NCBI RefSeq assembly: GCF_009677585.1
Contig: NZ_WKYV01000011.1
Location: 1-64,000 of the forward strand
DNA: 64,000 nt
Direction of reading: 5' to 3'
Origin: Lactonifactor sp. BIOML-A5
Lineage (GTDB): Bacteria > Bacillota > Clostridia > Lachnospirales > Lachnospiraceae
The stretch's first letter is position 1. Each line of letters begins with the position of its first letter. Positions 25,076-32,946 of this stretch are shown piece after piece. The translations under genes were made by a program, and so were the position numbers. The notes below the pieces were generated by a model. It saw only the letters and a program-made list of their open reading frames with translations. It was not told the origin of the DNA and searched no databases.

Positions 25076-26368
25076 ATGGCAAACAGCCGAATTACACAGA
25101 TAGAGTTTGCGCCGCGAGTTCCCTTTGAGGGAAAGCGCGTGGCGGCATACGCCCGCGTTTCGTCAGGCAAGGACGCAATGCTTCAGTCGCTGGCATCACA
25201 GGTCAGCTATTACAGCGACCGGATTCAAAAGCACTGCGGCTGGGAGTACGTCGGCGTATATGCGGATGAAGCGAAAACCGGCACAAAGGACAGCCGTGAG
25301 AGCTTTCAACGCCTGCTGGCGGATTGTCGCGCTGGGAAAATCGATATGGTCATCACAAAGTCTATATCGCGTTTCGCCCGGAACACGGTCACACTGCTAT
25401 CTACGGTTCGAGAATTAAAAACGCTTGGCATTGATGTGTTTTTCGAAGAGCAGAACATTCACAGCATAAGCGCCGATGGCGAACTGATGCTGACAATTCT
25501 TGCATCCTATGCGCAGGAGGAAAGCCTATCGGTTTCCGAAAACCAGAAGTGGCGGGTACGCAAGAATTTTGAAGAAGGCAAGCCGTGGGACTGCACGATG
25601 CTCGGTTATCGGGTAAAAGACGGAGTATTCCAGATCGTGCCGGAGGAAGCGAAGACGGTATGCCTCGTATTCTCGCTTTTTCTTGAGGGCTACGGAAAAC
25701 AGGCCATAGCCAACAGGCTTAACGAAATGGGAATACCCACGCGAATGAACAAATCGTGGTGTCAAGCCACCATCAGCAAAATGCTCCGCAATGAGAAGTA
25801 CGCCGGAGATTTACTGCTGCAAAAGACCTTCCGCACCGACCATTTATCAAAGCAAACAAAAATAAACCGTGGCGAATTGCCACAGTATTTCGTACAGGAG
25901 GCGCACGAGCCGATTATTGACAGGGCTACATTTGAGGCTGTACAAGAAGAGCTTTCACGCAGGGCAACAGCTGTGATCGTGAAGCCCGGCTCGGAAACCG
26001 CGTTCACAGGAAAAATACGCTGCGGTATTTGCGGCAAGAATTATCGGAGGAAGACAACGCCGACCGGCTTTGTTTGGATTTGCGCCACATTCAATACCAA
26101 GGGCAAAAAACACTGCGCTTCAAAGCAGATCCCCGAAGAGACGCTTAAAGCAGAGTGCGCCGCGATGCTCGGAACGGACGGTTTTGATGCCGCCGTTTTT
26201 TCAGAGCGAATAGCACTTATCACGGCGCAGCAGAACAATCAGCTTGAGTTTCATTTCAAGGACGGCACGGCAGCGACGACTCGGTGGCAAGACCGTTCAC
26301 GGCGTGAAAGCTGGACGGAGGATAAGCGACAAAAGGCAAGAGAAAAAGCGACAAGGAGGAATGGCTGA
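25076..26368 (+). CDS. Large serine recombinase 1
   Basis: A 430-residue recombinase. Catalytic resolvase domain (about 15-165) with the nucleophile Ser in AAYARVSS, SRFARN and the LASYAQEES motif. Recombinase domain (about 175-290; GYRVKDG, QIVPEEAKTV, GIPTRMNKSW, MLRNEKYAGD), then a zinc ribbon beginning CGICGKNYRRK. The C-terminal coiled coil is short compared with recombinase 2. Start 25076 follows GGAGGTGGAG; the upstream-extended frame is not needed. It ends in TGATG with the next gene. Likely integrates or excises the element together with recombinase 2. Confidence 0.9.
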   Translation: MANSRITQIEFAPRVPFEGKRVAAYARVSSGKDAMLQSLASQVSYYSDRIQKHCGWEYVGVYADEAKTGTKDSRESFQRLLADCRAGKIDMVITKSISRFARNTVTLLSTVRELKTLGIDVFFEEQNIHSISADGELMLTILASYAQEESLSVSENQKWRVRKNFEEGKPWDCTMLGYRVKDGVFQIVPEEAKTVCLVFSLFLEGYGKQAIANRLNEMGIPTRMNKSWCQATISKMLRNEKYAGDLLLQKTFRTDHLSKQTKINRGELPQYFVQEAHEPIIDRATFEAVQEELSRRATAVIVKPGSETAFTGKIRCGICGKNYRRKTTPTGFVWICATFNTKGKKHCASKQIPEETLKAECAAMLGTDGFDAAVFSERIALITAQQNNQLEFHFKDGTAATTRWQDRSRRESWTEDKRQKAREKATRRNG

Positions 26369-27945
26369 TGGCAAGAACAATCACAATGATACCGGCGACG
26401 GTCACATCGCGCTTTTCCAATCTTGCCGTATCCGTGCCCAAGCGGCGCAGGGTTGCGGGTTATGCCCGCGTTTCCACGGAAAAGGAAGAACAGCAATCAA
26501 GCTACGAGGCGCAGGTGGACTACTACACCAAATACATCAAGGAGCGCCCAGATTGGGACTTCGTATTTGTATATACGGACGAGGGAATTTCAGCGACCAA
26601 TACGAAGAAGCGCGACGGCTTCAACCAGATGATTAAGGATGCGCTGGACGGTAAAATCGACCTGATAATCACAAAATCGGTCAGCCGTTTCGCACGAAAC
26701 ACTGTCGACAGCCTTACCGCCGTGCGAAAGCTCAAGGCGGCGAACATTGAAATTTACTTCGAAAAGGAAAATATTTGGACTTTCGACGCCAAGGGCGAGC
26801 TGCTCATCACGATAATGTCCTCTCTGGCGCAGGAGGAAAGCCGGAGCATTTCAGAGAACGTCACATGGGGATGGCGCAAGCGTATCGCCGACGGTAAGGT
26901 GTCCATGTCATACGGTCAGTTTCTCGGATACGAGAAGGGCGCGGACGGTACGCCGCAGATTGTGCCGGAGGAAGCGAAAATTGTGCAGTTGATTTACGCG
27001 ATGTTCCTGCAGGGAAAAACACCCACCGGGATTGCCAAGCATCTCACGGCACAGGGCATTCCGACGCCCGGCGGCAAGGAACGCTGGCAATGCAATGTGG
27101 TCGAAAGCATTCTCACCAACGAGAAGTACAAGGGCGACGCGCTTCTTCAAAAGACCTTCACGACGGATTTTCTGACAAAGAAGATGAAGCCGAATGAGGG
27201 CGAGGTGCCACAGTTCTATGTTACAGACAGTCACGATGGAATCATTGACGCCGAGGACTTCGATATGGTACAGGCGGAGTTCGCACGGCGTAAGGCATTA
27301 GGGCGCAGCTATAATTGTAAGAGCTGCTTTTCGGCGAAGCTGGTTTGTGGCGATTGCGGCGGCTTCTTTGGCTCGAAGGTCTGGCATTCAACGGACAAGT
27401 ACCGCCGCGTGATATGGCAATGCAACAGCAAGTTCAAAAAGGGCGAGAAATGTGCCACACCACATTTTACCGAGGATGAAATAAAGGAGCGCTTCATTCA
27501 GGCGTGGAACGGTATGCAGGACATTACCGATGAGGTTATCAGTGAGTGCCGGTTGGCACTTGCCGAGCTTTTTGACAGCGCCGCCATTGACGATGAGTTT
27601 GCGGCAAAAAACGCGGAAGCCGAGGTGCTTATCGAAATGAATCGCAAGCACATCGCTGAAAACGCATCGGCGGCACAGGATCAGAAAGCCTATAAAAAGC
27701 GGCAGGAGGAACTTGTGTCAAAGTACAATGCAGTGGTAAAACGCATCGATGAGCTTAAAGCCGAAATAGAAAAACGAAAAATCCAGCGCACGGTGCTCAC
27801 AGCTTTTATTGACACGATGGAGCAGCAGCGCGGGCCGCTTACGGAATTTGACGAGAGGCTGTGGTTGGCAGTCGTGGAAAAGGCGACCGTACACGCCGAC
27901 GGGCGTCTGGTTTTTACCCTGATGGACGGCAGCGAAATTGATTAA
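26368..27945 (+). CDS. Large serine recombinase 2
   Basis: A 525-residue recombinase. Catalytic domain with Ser in AGYARVST, EGISATNTKKR, SVSRFARNT and SSLAQEESRSISENV. Recombinase domain (GYEKGADGTPQIVPEE, GIPTPGGKERW, ILTNEKYKGDALLQKTF), zinc ribbon (CGDCGGFFG and CNSKFKKGEKC), and a long coiled coil (about 400-480) needed for synapsis control in large serine integrases. It overlaps recombinase 1 by 1 base. Twin or triple large serine recombinases are a feature of Clostridia prophages and conjugative elements. Both copies look intact although the phage is defective. Confidence 0.92.
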   Translation: MARTITMIPATVTSRFSNLAVSVPKRRRVAGYARVSTEKEEQQSSYEAQVDYYTKYIKERPDWDFVFVYTDEGISATNTKKRDGFNQMIKDALDGKIDLIITKSVSRFARNTVDSLTAVRKLKAANIEIYFEKENIWTFDAKGELLITIMSSLAQEESRSISENVTWGWRKRIADGKVSMSYGQFLGYEKGADGTPQIVPEEAKIVQLIYAMFLQGKTPTGIAKHLTAQGIPTPGGKERWQCNVVESILTNEKYKGDALLQKTFTTDFLTKKMKPNEGEVPQFYVTDSHDGIIDAEDFDMVQAEFARRKALGRSYNCKSCFSAKLVCGDCGGFFGSKVWHSTDKYRRVIWQCNSKFKKGEKCATPHFTEDEIKERFIQAWNGMQDITDEVISECRLALAELFDSAAIDDEFAAKNAEAEVLIEMNRKHIAENASAAQDQKAYKKRQEELVSKYNAVVKRIDELKAEIEKRKIQRTVLTAFIDTMEQQRGPLTEFDERLWLAVVEKATVHADGRLVFTLMDGSEID

Positions 27946-27959
27946 GCGATGGGCATAGA

Positions 27960-27997
27960 CTCCCTGTGTCGAAAGCGATGCGGGGAGCTTTTTTATG
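27960..27997 (+). terminator. Terminator of the recombinase operon
   Basis: CTCCCTGTGTCG (27960-27971) folds on CGATGCGGGGAG (27976-27987) with an AAAG loop, all 12 positions pairing if G-T pairs are counted, followed by CTTTTTTA. Confidence 0.75.
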
Positions 27998-28234
27998 CGT
28001 TGCTTCCGCAGATAAACTGTGAAAATCCGGTTTGCACCAAAGATGCACCAAAGCTCAAAAAATGCACCAAAAATGCTGCTCGTTAACGATTTGTCGGAGG
28101 CACAGCGGCGATTGAAAGCAAAATCGGCGTTTCAAAGAATGAAATCAACGCTCGCCGGAACTTCCGGCACTCGCAGCAAACAATAAAACAGCCCGAAAAG
28201 CCTGTAAAATCGGCGTTTTCGGGCATAAAAATGC

Positions 28235-28273
28235 CGCAGAGAACGAATACAAACATTGTATCAATTCTCTGCG
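28235..28273 (-). terminator. Leftward terminator after the pilin-like gene
   Basis: CGCAGAGAA (28234-28242) and TTCTCTGCG (28264-28272) pair, with an inner GATACAA/TTTGTAT stem, and the minus strand continues GCATTTTTAT. A second 9-bp stem GCCCGAAAA/TTTTCGGGC lies just left (about 28190-28226). Confidence 0.6.
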
Positions 28274-28449
28274 ACATAGTTGGTCCAGGTAGGGGGATTG
28301 GTAATGCCGGACTCGTTAATAAAATCCGTGACAGTCCCGGCAATTGCCGTCCCGATATACTGTCCCAGAGGAGTGGCCAATACAACCATCAAAAGGGCGA
28401 TTATTGCCACAATAATGATAATTCCATATTCCTCAAGAAACGCTTTCAT
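28261..28449 (-). CDS. Small pilin-like single-span membrane protein
   Basis: A 62-residue protein: short charged N-terminus (MKAFLEEYG), one long hydrophobic helix (IIIIVAIIALLMVVLATPLG) and a hydrophilic tail (TDFINESGITNPPTW). The Glu-rich lead followed by a hydrophobic helix recalls Flp/Tad-type pilins or class III signal peptide proteins, but no processing site can be asserted. AAAGGAG precedes the ATG. It is the first host-side gene right of the prophage. No partner Tad genes are in the window, so the call is tentative. Confidence 0.5.
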   Translation of the reverse strand: MKAFLEEYGIIIIVAIIALLMVVLATPLGQYIGTAIAGTVTDFINESGITNPPTWTNYVAEN

Positions 28450-28827
28450 AGCAATCTCTTCTCCTTTCTTCCGTATTTCGTCTCAGACGTATCATCACCT
28501 CCAAAAGCAGTTCTTTTTCACACAATCTGGTGCGCGTCCCATTTTCCAAGGCCAGGGGGATTACCTGAATAAAAGCAGGACATTTCCCAATTCATGAGCA
28601 TACAGAAATGCTCTCTTCCACAAACAGCACGTATGGTAAGAACCATAAGTAGTCTTGATAAAAATTGCTGATGTTATTTTACTCATTGTTAAATAGGGTT
28701 TTTATTGGAAAATAAATGATTTTAGAATTGTTTAAGAAATACTAAATCTCAGATAGCATGTTGTGAAAGCAGCTTAAACTGCAATGCCATGAACACTTGA
28801 ATGAAACAAGAACCTTATATTTAGTCA

Positions 28828-28856
28828 TTGACAAACCCTGGCAGGCGCCCTACTAT
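28828..28856 (+). promoter_or_regulatory. Promoter upstream of XRE regulator
   Basis: TTGACA (28828-28833), 17-base spacer, TACTAT (28851-28856) gives an almost consensus sigma-A promoter. A second possible -10, TATAAT, is at 28906-28911. The stretch 28450-28827 otherwise shows only a small TATGGT-AAGA-ACCATA dyad (28632-28647) and no gene. Confidence 0.6.
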
Positions 28857-28908
28857 TAGCTTACAGTGGGAAACTTATGAGGTTTGCCGTTGACTATGGA
28901 TTAATTAT

Positions 28909-28926
28909 AATAGTCTGCAGACTATT
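28909..28926. promoter_or_regulatory. Perfect 18-bp palindromic operator
   Basis: AATAGTCTGCAGACTATT is perfectly self-complementary. It overlaps the TATAAT at 28906 and lies about 50 bases before the XRE gene. It is placed as an autoregulatory site for that repressor. Confidence 0.6.
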
Positions 28927-28977
28927 TGTCAACAATTATTTAACCATTTTATATATCTTATTAGAAAGGAGTCTATT

Positions 28978-29328
28978 ATGAGCCTGTATGAAAGAGTGAA
29001 GTCACTCTGCAGAGAATATGAAATCACAATTGCCGGGTTGGAGCGCACCTGCGGATTCGGAAATGGTACCATAAAAAAATGGGAGCACACTACTCCCTCC
29101 GGAGACAGACTTGCCAGAGTGGCCGATCACTTCCACGTGACTGTGGACTTCCTTCTCGGCAGAGAACCTATCCCATCCCAGGAAAAGGACACTGAACTTC
29201 TGGAAATTGCCAGAGAGCTGAAAGAGAACCCGGATATGAAGCAGCTTCTCGAAATCGCACGCCATTCCTCTCCGGCTCATCTGAAAGCCTACGTATCCTT
29301 TTTGAAAGAACTTCAAAAAAAGGAATAA
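28978..29328 (+). CDS. XRE-family transcriptional regulator
   Basis: A 116-residue protein with an N-terminal Cro/C1 HTH (SLYERVKSLCREYEITIAGLER, then GNGTIKKWEH, GDRLARVADHFHVTVDFLLGRE) and a short helical C-terminus (AYVSFLKELQKKE) that probably dimerises. AAAGGAG precedes the ATG. The upstream palindrome at 28909-28926 suggests autoregulation. It may be of former element origin since it is close to the prophage edge. Confidence 0.85.
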   Translation: MSLYERVKSLCREYEITIAGLERTCGFGNGTIKKWEHTTPSGDRLARVADHFHVTVDFLLGREPIPSQEKDTELLEIARELKENPDMKQLLEIARHSSPAHLKAYVSFLKELQKKE

Positions 29329-29344
29329 TTTCCCCTTTCTATTA

Positions 29345-29384
29345 TTGACATATGTCGATAATAGTTTTATAATAAATGACATAA
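29345..29384 (+). promoter_or_regulatory. Consensus promoter with two TGACATA dyads
   Basis: TTGACA (29345-29350), 17 bases, TATAAT (29368-29373) is a perfect sigma-A promoter for the DUF134 gene. TGACATATGTCG overlapping the -35 contains the perfect palindrome GACATATGTC, and TGACATAAGTCA (29377-29388) follows the -10, so two similar dyads flank the promoter. Confidence 0.7.
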
Positions 29385-29409
29385 GTCAGAAACAAAGGAG
29401 ATGAACTTT

Positions 29410-29826
29410 ATGCCGCGCCCGCCCAAATGCAGACGTATCTGCGATCTGCCCGGTATCAAGAGCTTTGGTCCGTGGGAATCGGACCTCCCTCTTCCCGTTT
29501 CCGGGAAGGTAGAGATGACACTTGATGAATATGAAAGTATCCGGCTGATCGATCTGCTGGGCTACACCCAGGAGGATTGTTCCCGTCAGATGAATGTGGC
29601 CAGGACAACCGTCCAGGCAATCTATAACAGCGCCAGGGAAAAACTGGCAGATGCCCTCATAAATGGAAAGCAGCTGCTGATTCAGGGCGGCTCATACGCC
29701 CTGTGTTCCCTCTCCAGAGAATGCTGCGGAAAGGCGAAAGGCACCTGCTGCTGTCATCAAAGTTCATGTGCCAAAAAATCAAAAACAGGAGGAAATCAAG
29801 ATGAAACTTGCAGTAACTTACGATAA
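29410..29826 (+). CDS. DUF134 family DNA-binding protein
   Basis: A 138-residue protein with the DUF134 opening MPRPPKCRRIC, the LDEYESIRLIDLLGYTQEDC core, and a sigma region 4-like HTH (MNVARTTVQAIYNSAREKLADALINGK). A Cys-rich tail follows (ECCGKAKGTCCCHQSSC), which could bind metal. AAAGGAG ends at 29400, so the ATG at 29410 (9-base spacing) is the real start rather than 29401. DUF134 genes are usually paired with NifX/NifB-type iron-molybdenum cofactor-like proteins, as here, with a 26-base overlap. Likely a metal-responsive regulator acting at the TGACATA dyads. Confidence 0.85.
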   Translation: MPRPPKCRRICDLPGIKSFGPWESDLPLPVSGKVEMTLDEYESIRLIDLLGYTQEDCSRQMNVARTTVQAIYNSAREKLADALINGKQLLIQGGSYALCSLSRECCGKAKGTCCCHQSSCAKKSKTGGNQDETCSNLR

Positions 29827-30187
29827 CGGAGAGGTATTCCAGCATTTTGGTCATACCGAGTATTTTAAAATTTATACCATAGAAGACGGAAGTATCACTT
29901 CTGAAGAAGTCCTGTCCACCAACGGGCAGGGACATGGGGCTTTGGCTGGGTTTTTACAGGAGCATGAGGTAAACGCCCTCATTTGCGGAGGGATCGGGGG
30001 CGGTGCAAGGACTGCTCTTGCTGCTGCCGGCATTGAACTGTATCCAGGGGCCTCGGGCAATGCTGACGCTCAGGTAACAGCATTTCTGTCAGGACAGCTT
30101 CAGTACAACCCTGATACCCAATGTGCAGATCACGAACATCACCATCATGGGGGAGACTGTCACGGAGACTGCAGCGGTCACTGCTAA
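29801..30187 (+). CDS. NifX/NifB-type dinitrogenase Fe-Mo cofactor-like protein with His/Cys tail
   Basis: A 128-residue protein of the NifX/NifY/NafY superfamily (MKLAVTYDNGEVFQHFGHTEYFKIY, ALICGGIGGGARTALAAAGIELY, ADAQVTAFLSGQL) with a metal-binding tail rich in His and Cys (HEHHHHGGDCHGDCSGHC). No nitrogenase genes are near, so it more likely handles an iron-sulfur or molybdenum-type cluster or senses metal together with DUF134. The ATG at 29801 is preceded by AGGAGGAAATCAAG. Confidence 0.85.
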   Translation: MKLAVTYDNGEVFQHFGHTEYFKIYTIEDGSITSEEVLSTNGQGHGALAGFLQEHEVNALICGGIGGGARTALAAAGIELYPGASGNADAQVTAFLSGQLQYNPDTQCADHEHHHHGGDCHGDCSGHC

Positions 30188-30212
30188 GTGCTGCTTTTAG
30201 AAAGACAAAAAT

Positions 30213-30240
30213 AAAAAGGAGGGGCATCCTCCTTTTTATT
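30213..30240. terminator. Bidirectional terminator
   Basis: AAAAAGGAGG (30213-30222) and CCTCCTTTTT (30228-30237) form a perfect 10-bp stem with A and T runs on both sides, serving the convergent NifX-like and sigma-like genes. Confidence 0.75.
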
Positions 30241-30967
30241 TGTCTTCTCCTGTCAGATTCAAAATATCCCGTATTTCCTCCTCTGTCATTTCAAGGTAAA
30301 ATGACAATTCCTCAATGCTGAATTTTGTATCCTCATCCTCAGTCAGCTCTTTCATGGCAGCTTCCAGACGCTCTACCTTGTTTACCATCATCTCATCTCT
30401 TCTTTTCTGCTCAGACTGTTCTTCGTTTAATTCCAGAATGCCCCTGCGGATCTCTTCTTTGATAAATGCATCCGCGTCCGCCTCTGTGTCCAGCCGTTCC
30501 ACAGCCAGCAGGAGATTTACATTGCCCTCAGCCACAGCATCTCCAAGAAAAATATCCGGACCTGCTATTTTTTCAGCTATCTCTGCCACTGTTTCAAGAT
30601 ACAGCTCTGCAAGTCTTCCTTTTGCCAGCGCATCACCCATTATTACTTCCCGGATGAGACGGGCTCTCTCTCCTTCTTCTTCCTTTCGGATCAGAGATAA
30701 CTCATTTCTGTATTTTTTTAAATAGGCCTCTTCATCCGGTGACAGCTTTTTCTTCTTTCCTTCTGCTAAAGCTTCGTCACCCCTGCACCCGGTGACTGTG
30801 ATGCCCCTGGCAAGCAGGTATTCCTTTATCATCGCAAGCTGTTCTCCTGACAGACTATCCTCCCGGAAATATTCCTCTATTCTTTCCTGGGACATGCGGT
30901 CCCCTGCATCCTTTGCCTCTTCCATCAGCTTCTCCAGCCTTTTTTGAAATTGCAGCTTATCTTCCAT
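30236..30967 (-). CDS. Degenerate sigma-70-like protein lacking region 4
   Basis: A 243-residue acidic protein. Residues 1-55 (LQFQKRLEKLMEEAKDAGDRMSQERIEEYF) look like sigma region 1.1. Residues about 75-160 (LSPDEEAYLKKYRNEL, IREVIMGDALAKGRLAELYLETVAEIAEKI, GDAVAEGNVNLLLAVER) follow the region 1.2-2.2 helix pattern. The C-terminus (FSIEELSFYLEMTEEEIRDILNLT) resembles region 3. The -10 recognition residues of 2.4 and all of region 4 are absent, so it may bind core RNA polymerase without promoter choice. Start 30967 follows GGAGG. I know of no described function. Confidence 0.5.
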   Translation of the reverse strand: MEDKLQFQKRLEKLMEEAKDAGDRMSQERIEEYFREDSLSGEQLAMIKEYLLARGITVTGCRGDEALAEGKKKKLSPDEEAYLKKYRNELSLIRKEEEGERARLIREVIMGDALAKGRLAELYLETVAEIAEKIAGPDIFLGDAVAEGNVNLLLAVERLDTEADADAFIKEEIRRGILELNEEQSEQKRRDEMMVNKVERLEAAMKELTEDEDTKFSIEELSFYLEMTEEEIRDILNLTGEDK

Positions 30968-31073
30968 AATAACCTCCAAACTTTGCTCTCCCGGCGTATG
31001 CCGTTCCCTATACCATACCATAAAGGCAGAGTCTCCACAAGCAGAGTCTCCCTAAATGTTTCATTGCCAACTA

Positions 31074-31112
31074 TTGACTTTTTTACAGTGAGATTATAAT
31101 ATAGTCTCATAA
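31074..31112 (+). promoter_or_regulatory. Promoter and operator for the MarR gene
   Basis: TTGACT (31074-31079) with TATAAT (31095-31100, 15 bases) or TAATAT (31097-31102, 17 bases). ATAGTCTCATAACTAT overlapping the start region is an ATAGT/ACTAT dyad of the size bound by MarR dimers. Confidence 0.55.
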
Positions 31113-31138
31113 CTATTATGAAATTGAGGTGTACTCTT

Positions 31139-31570
31139 ATGCCGGATATATCCCCGGACGATCTCCTGAAAATGACATCTACCATACATAGAAAAACCCA
31201 GATGTATCTGAACGAGGAGACTAAGACACTGGGAGTAACCAGCGGTCAGACTCCCTTTATCATGATTATCTGTGAAAACGGGAAAATGGTTCAGAACCAG
31301 TTCTGCGAGATTCTAGATATGGATAAAAGCACTGTAGCCAAAATGATGGCCAAGCTGGAAGCCAACGGTTATATTACCCGTTCCCCCAATCCTAAGGACA
31401 ATCGCTCCATTGACATTTGTCCCACCTCCAAATCTCAGGAACTCTATCCTCTGCTGAAGAAAATCGGAGAAGACTGGTCTCTGAAATTAACAAAAAACCT
31501 TTCCGTTCCAGAGAAAACTGTTTTCATTGAAATGCTTAAAAAAGTCACAGACAATGCAGTTAATATGTAA
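31139..31570 (+). CDS. MarR-family transcriptional regulator
   Basis: A 143-residue winged-helix protein: LNEETKTLGVTSGQTPFIMIICEN, recognition region LDMDKSTVAKMMAKLEANGYITRSPNPKDNRSIDI (wing with DNR), and a C-terminal dimer helix (VPEKTVFIEMLKKVTDNA). The ATG at 31139 follows TTGAGGTG at 8-10 bases and is preferred to 31118. It stands alone and divergent from the sigma-like gene, so the target could be either itself or distant genes. An ATAGT/ACTAT dyad lies over its promoter. Confidence 0.85.
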   Translation: MPDISPDDLLKMTSTIHRKTQMYLNEETKTLGVTSGQTPFIMIICENGKMVQNQFCEILDMDKSTVAKMMAKLEANGYITRSPNPKDNRSIDICPTSKSQELYPLLKKIGEDWSLKLTKNLSVPEKTVFIEMLKKVTDNAVNM

Positions 31571-31583
31571 GAACTGAATAATA

Positions 31584-31611
31584 AATCCAGGGAGTTTTTC
31601 CCTGGATTATT
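31584..31611. terminator. Bidirectional terminator between marR and the his operon
   Basis: AATCCAGGGA (31584-31593) and TCCCTGGATT (31599-31608) form a perfect 10-bp stem with a GTTTT loop, flanked by A-rich and T-rich runs. Confidence 0.75.
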
Positions 31612-31612
31612 T

Positions 31613-32902
31613 CTATCTTCTGGCCAGTTCTCTGGTAATTTCCTCCCAGGTTACATCCTTTTCCGCCATAAGAACCATAACATGATAGAGAAAATCTGAG
31701 ATTTCATACTTAATTTCTTCCTTATCCGGATTTTTGGCGGCAATCACAATCTCAGTGCATTCCTCCCCTACCTTTTTGAGAATTTTGTCGATTCCCTTAT
31801 CAAAAAGATAATTGGTATAGGATCCCTCTTTTGGATGTACTTTTCTGTCCAGTATCACATCATAGACATCCTGAAAAACCTTCAGCGGATTGGTATCCTC
31901 ATACTCCTTTTTCACCAGTTCCTGAAAAAAACAGGTCCTGCTTCCCGTATGACAGGCCGCCCCTACCTGGGAAACTTTTGCAAGAATGGTATCCCTGTCG
32001 CAGTCCAGTGTCAAAGATTTTACATACTGAAAATGTCCGGAGGTCAGACCCTTCATCCACAGCTCATTTCTGCTTCTGCTCCAATAGGTCATTCTTCCAG
32101 TTTCCAGAGTGGTCTCAAAAGATTCCTGATTCATATAGGCAAGCATCAGAACCTCACTGGTTTTGTAATCCTGGACAATTACCGGCACCATCCCATCACT
32201 ATTCTTCTTAAAATCTTTCCACGCAATCCGGCTCTCCCATGTATTTACCGGGATACCCGCCTTGCGGCAAAACTTTTTCAGCTTCATCCGATCAGTCTTG
32301 GGATCACTGACATAAGCGCCCGTGACTGCTGTGACACCTGTCTGCTGTAAAACCTCAAGAACCGCCTCTCTTTCTTTGGGAAGAACTGTCACGAGAAGCG
32401 CCCCCTCCCAGTCTTCCCTGAAAGACTGCCAGTCGTTGGTAAGAGACAGAATCATGTCCGCATAGCACTTCAGCGGCTCCAGGTTCCTTTTTACCTGCTC
32501 CGGCTCTGACACTGCTGCCGCTATCTTATCTTTCCCGAACCGCTTAGACACCTCTTCCAGCAATTCTATATTTCCCGGTTTCGAAAAATTCAACACAGCT
32601 CTTTTGCATCCTGCATAGAGAAGCTTTTTCACATCTTCCATACGCCTGATATGGCCGGCGCCAATGACAGGTACCTCTGCATTCTCTGCGATCTCCCGAA
32701 TCTTTCCAATGGCAGCGTCATGCTCTTCATCTGTTTCTGACAAATCAAAGACCAAAACTTCATCTGCTCCCTGATTCCCGTATAATCTGCCCAGCTCCAC
32801 TGGATCCGGCACAACAAAAGCTTTTGTGGCCTCCTCACCCAGTCCGCATACGGCCTGTCCGTGTTTCAGGTAAATACAGGGTATTAATAATTTATTTCTC
32901 AT
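31613..32902 (-). CDS. hisIE: HisIE (phosphoribosyl-AMP cyclohydrolase / phosphoribosyl-ATP pyrophosphatase) with HisA/HisF-like N-terminal domain
   Basis: A 429-residue three-domain protein. Residues 1-225 resemble a HisA/HisF TIM barrel ([34 protein letters not shown]), but the barrel's first catalytic Asp is Tyr (CIYLKHG) and the second region lacks Asp, so it is probably inactive. HisI follows (about 235-325; [36 protein letters not shown] with zinc Cys/His). HisE is C-terminal (about 335-429; [28 protein letters not shown]). Steps 2 and 3 of histidine synthesis. The internal ATG at 32902 is 11 bases after GGGAG and matches the barrel start, so I prefer it to 32920. Last gene of the operon. 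Confidence 0.85.
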   Translation of the reverse strand: MRNKLLIPCIYLKHGQAVCGLGEEATKAFVVPDPVELGRLYGNQGADEVLVFDLSETDEEHDAAIGKIREIAENAEVPVIGAGHIRRMEDVKKLLYAGCKRAVLNFSKPGNIELLEEVSKRFGKDKIAAAVSEPEQVKRNLEPLKCYADMILSLTNDWQSFREDWEGALLVTVLPKEREAVLEVLQQTGVTAVTGAYVSDPKTDRMKLKKFCRKAGIPVNTWESRIAWKDFKKNSDGMVPVIVQDYKTSEVLMLAYMNQESFETTLETGRMTYWSRSRNELWMKGLTSGHFQYVKSLTLDCDRDTILAKVSQVGAACHTGSRTCFFQELVKKEYEDTNPLKVFQDVYDVILDRKVHPKEGSYTNYLFDKGIDKILKKVGEECTEIVIAAKNPDKEEIKYEISDFLYHVMVLMAEKDVTWEEITRELARR

Positions 32903-32946
32903 ACTAATTTTATCTCCCATTTCTGTACTTTAATGTACGGCAGTCT

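Noticed and set aside
7797..28070. GCACCAAA-like short repeats as attL/attR
   Set aside because: Only an 8-base core is shared and the flanking sequences differ; no host gene is seen to be split, so I do not annotate attachment sites.
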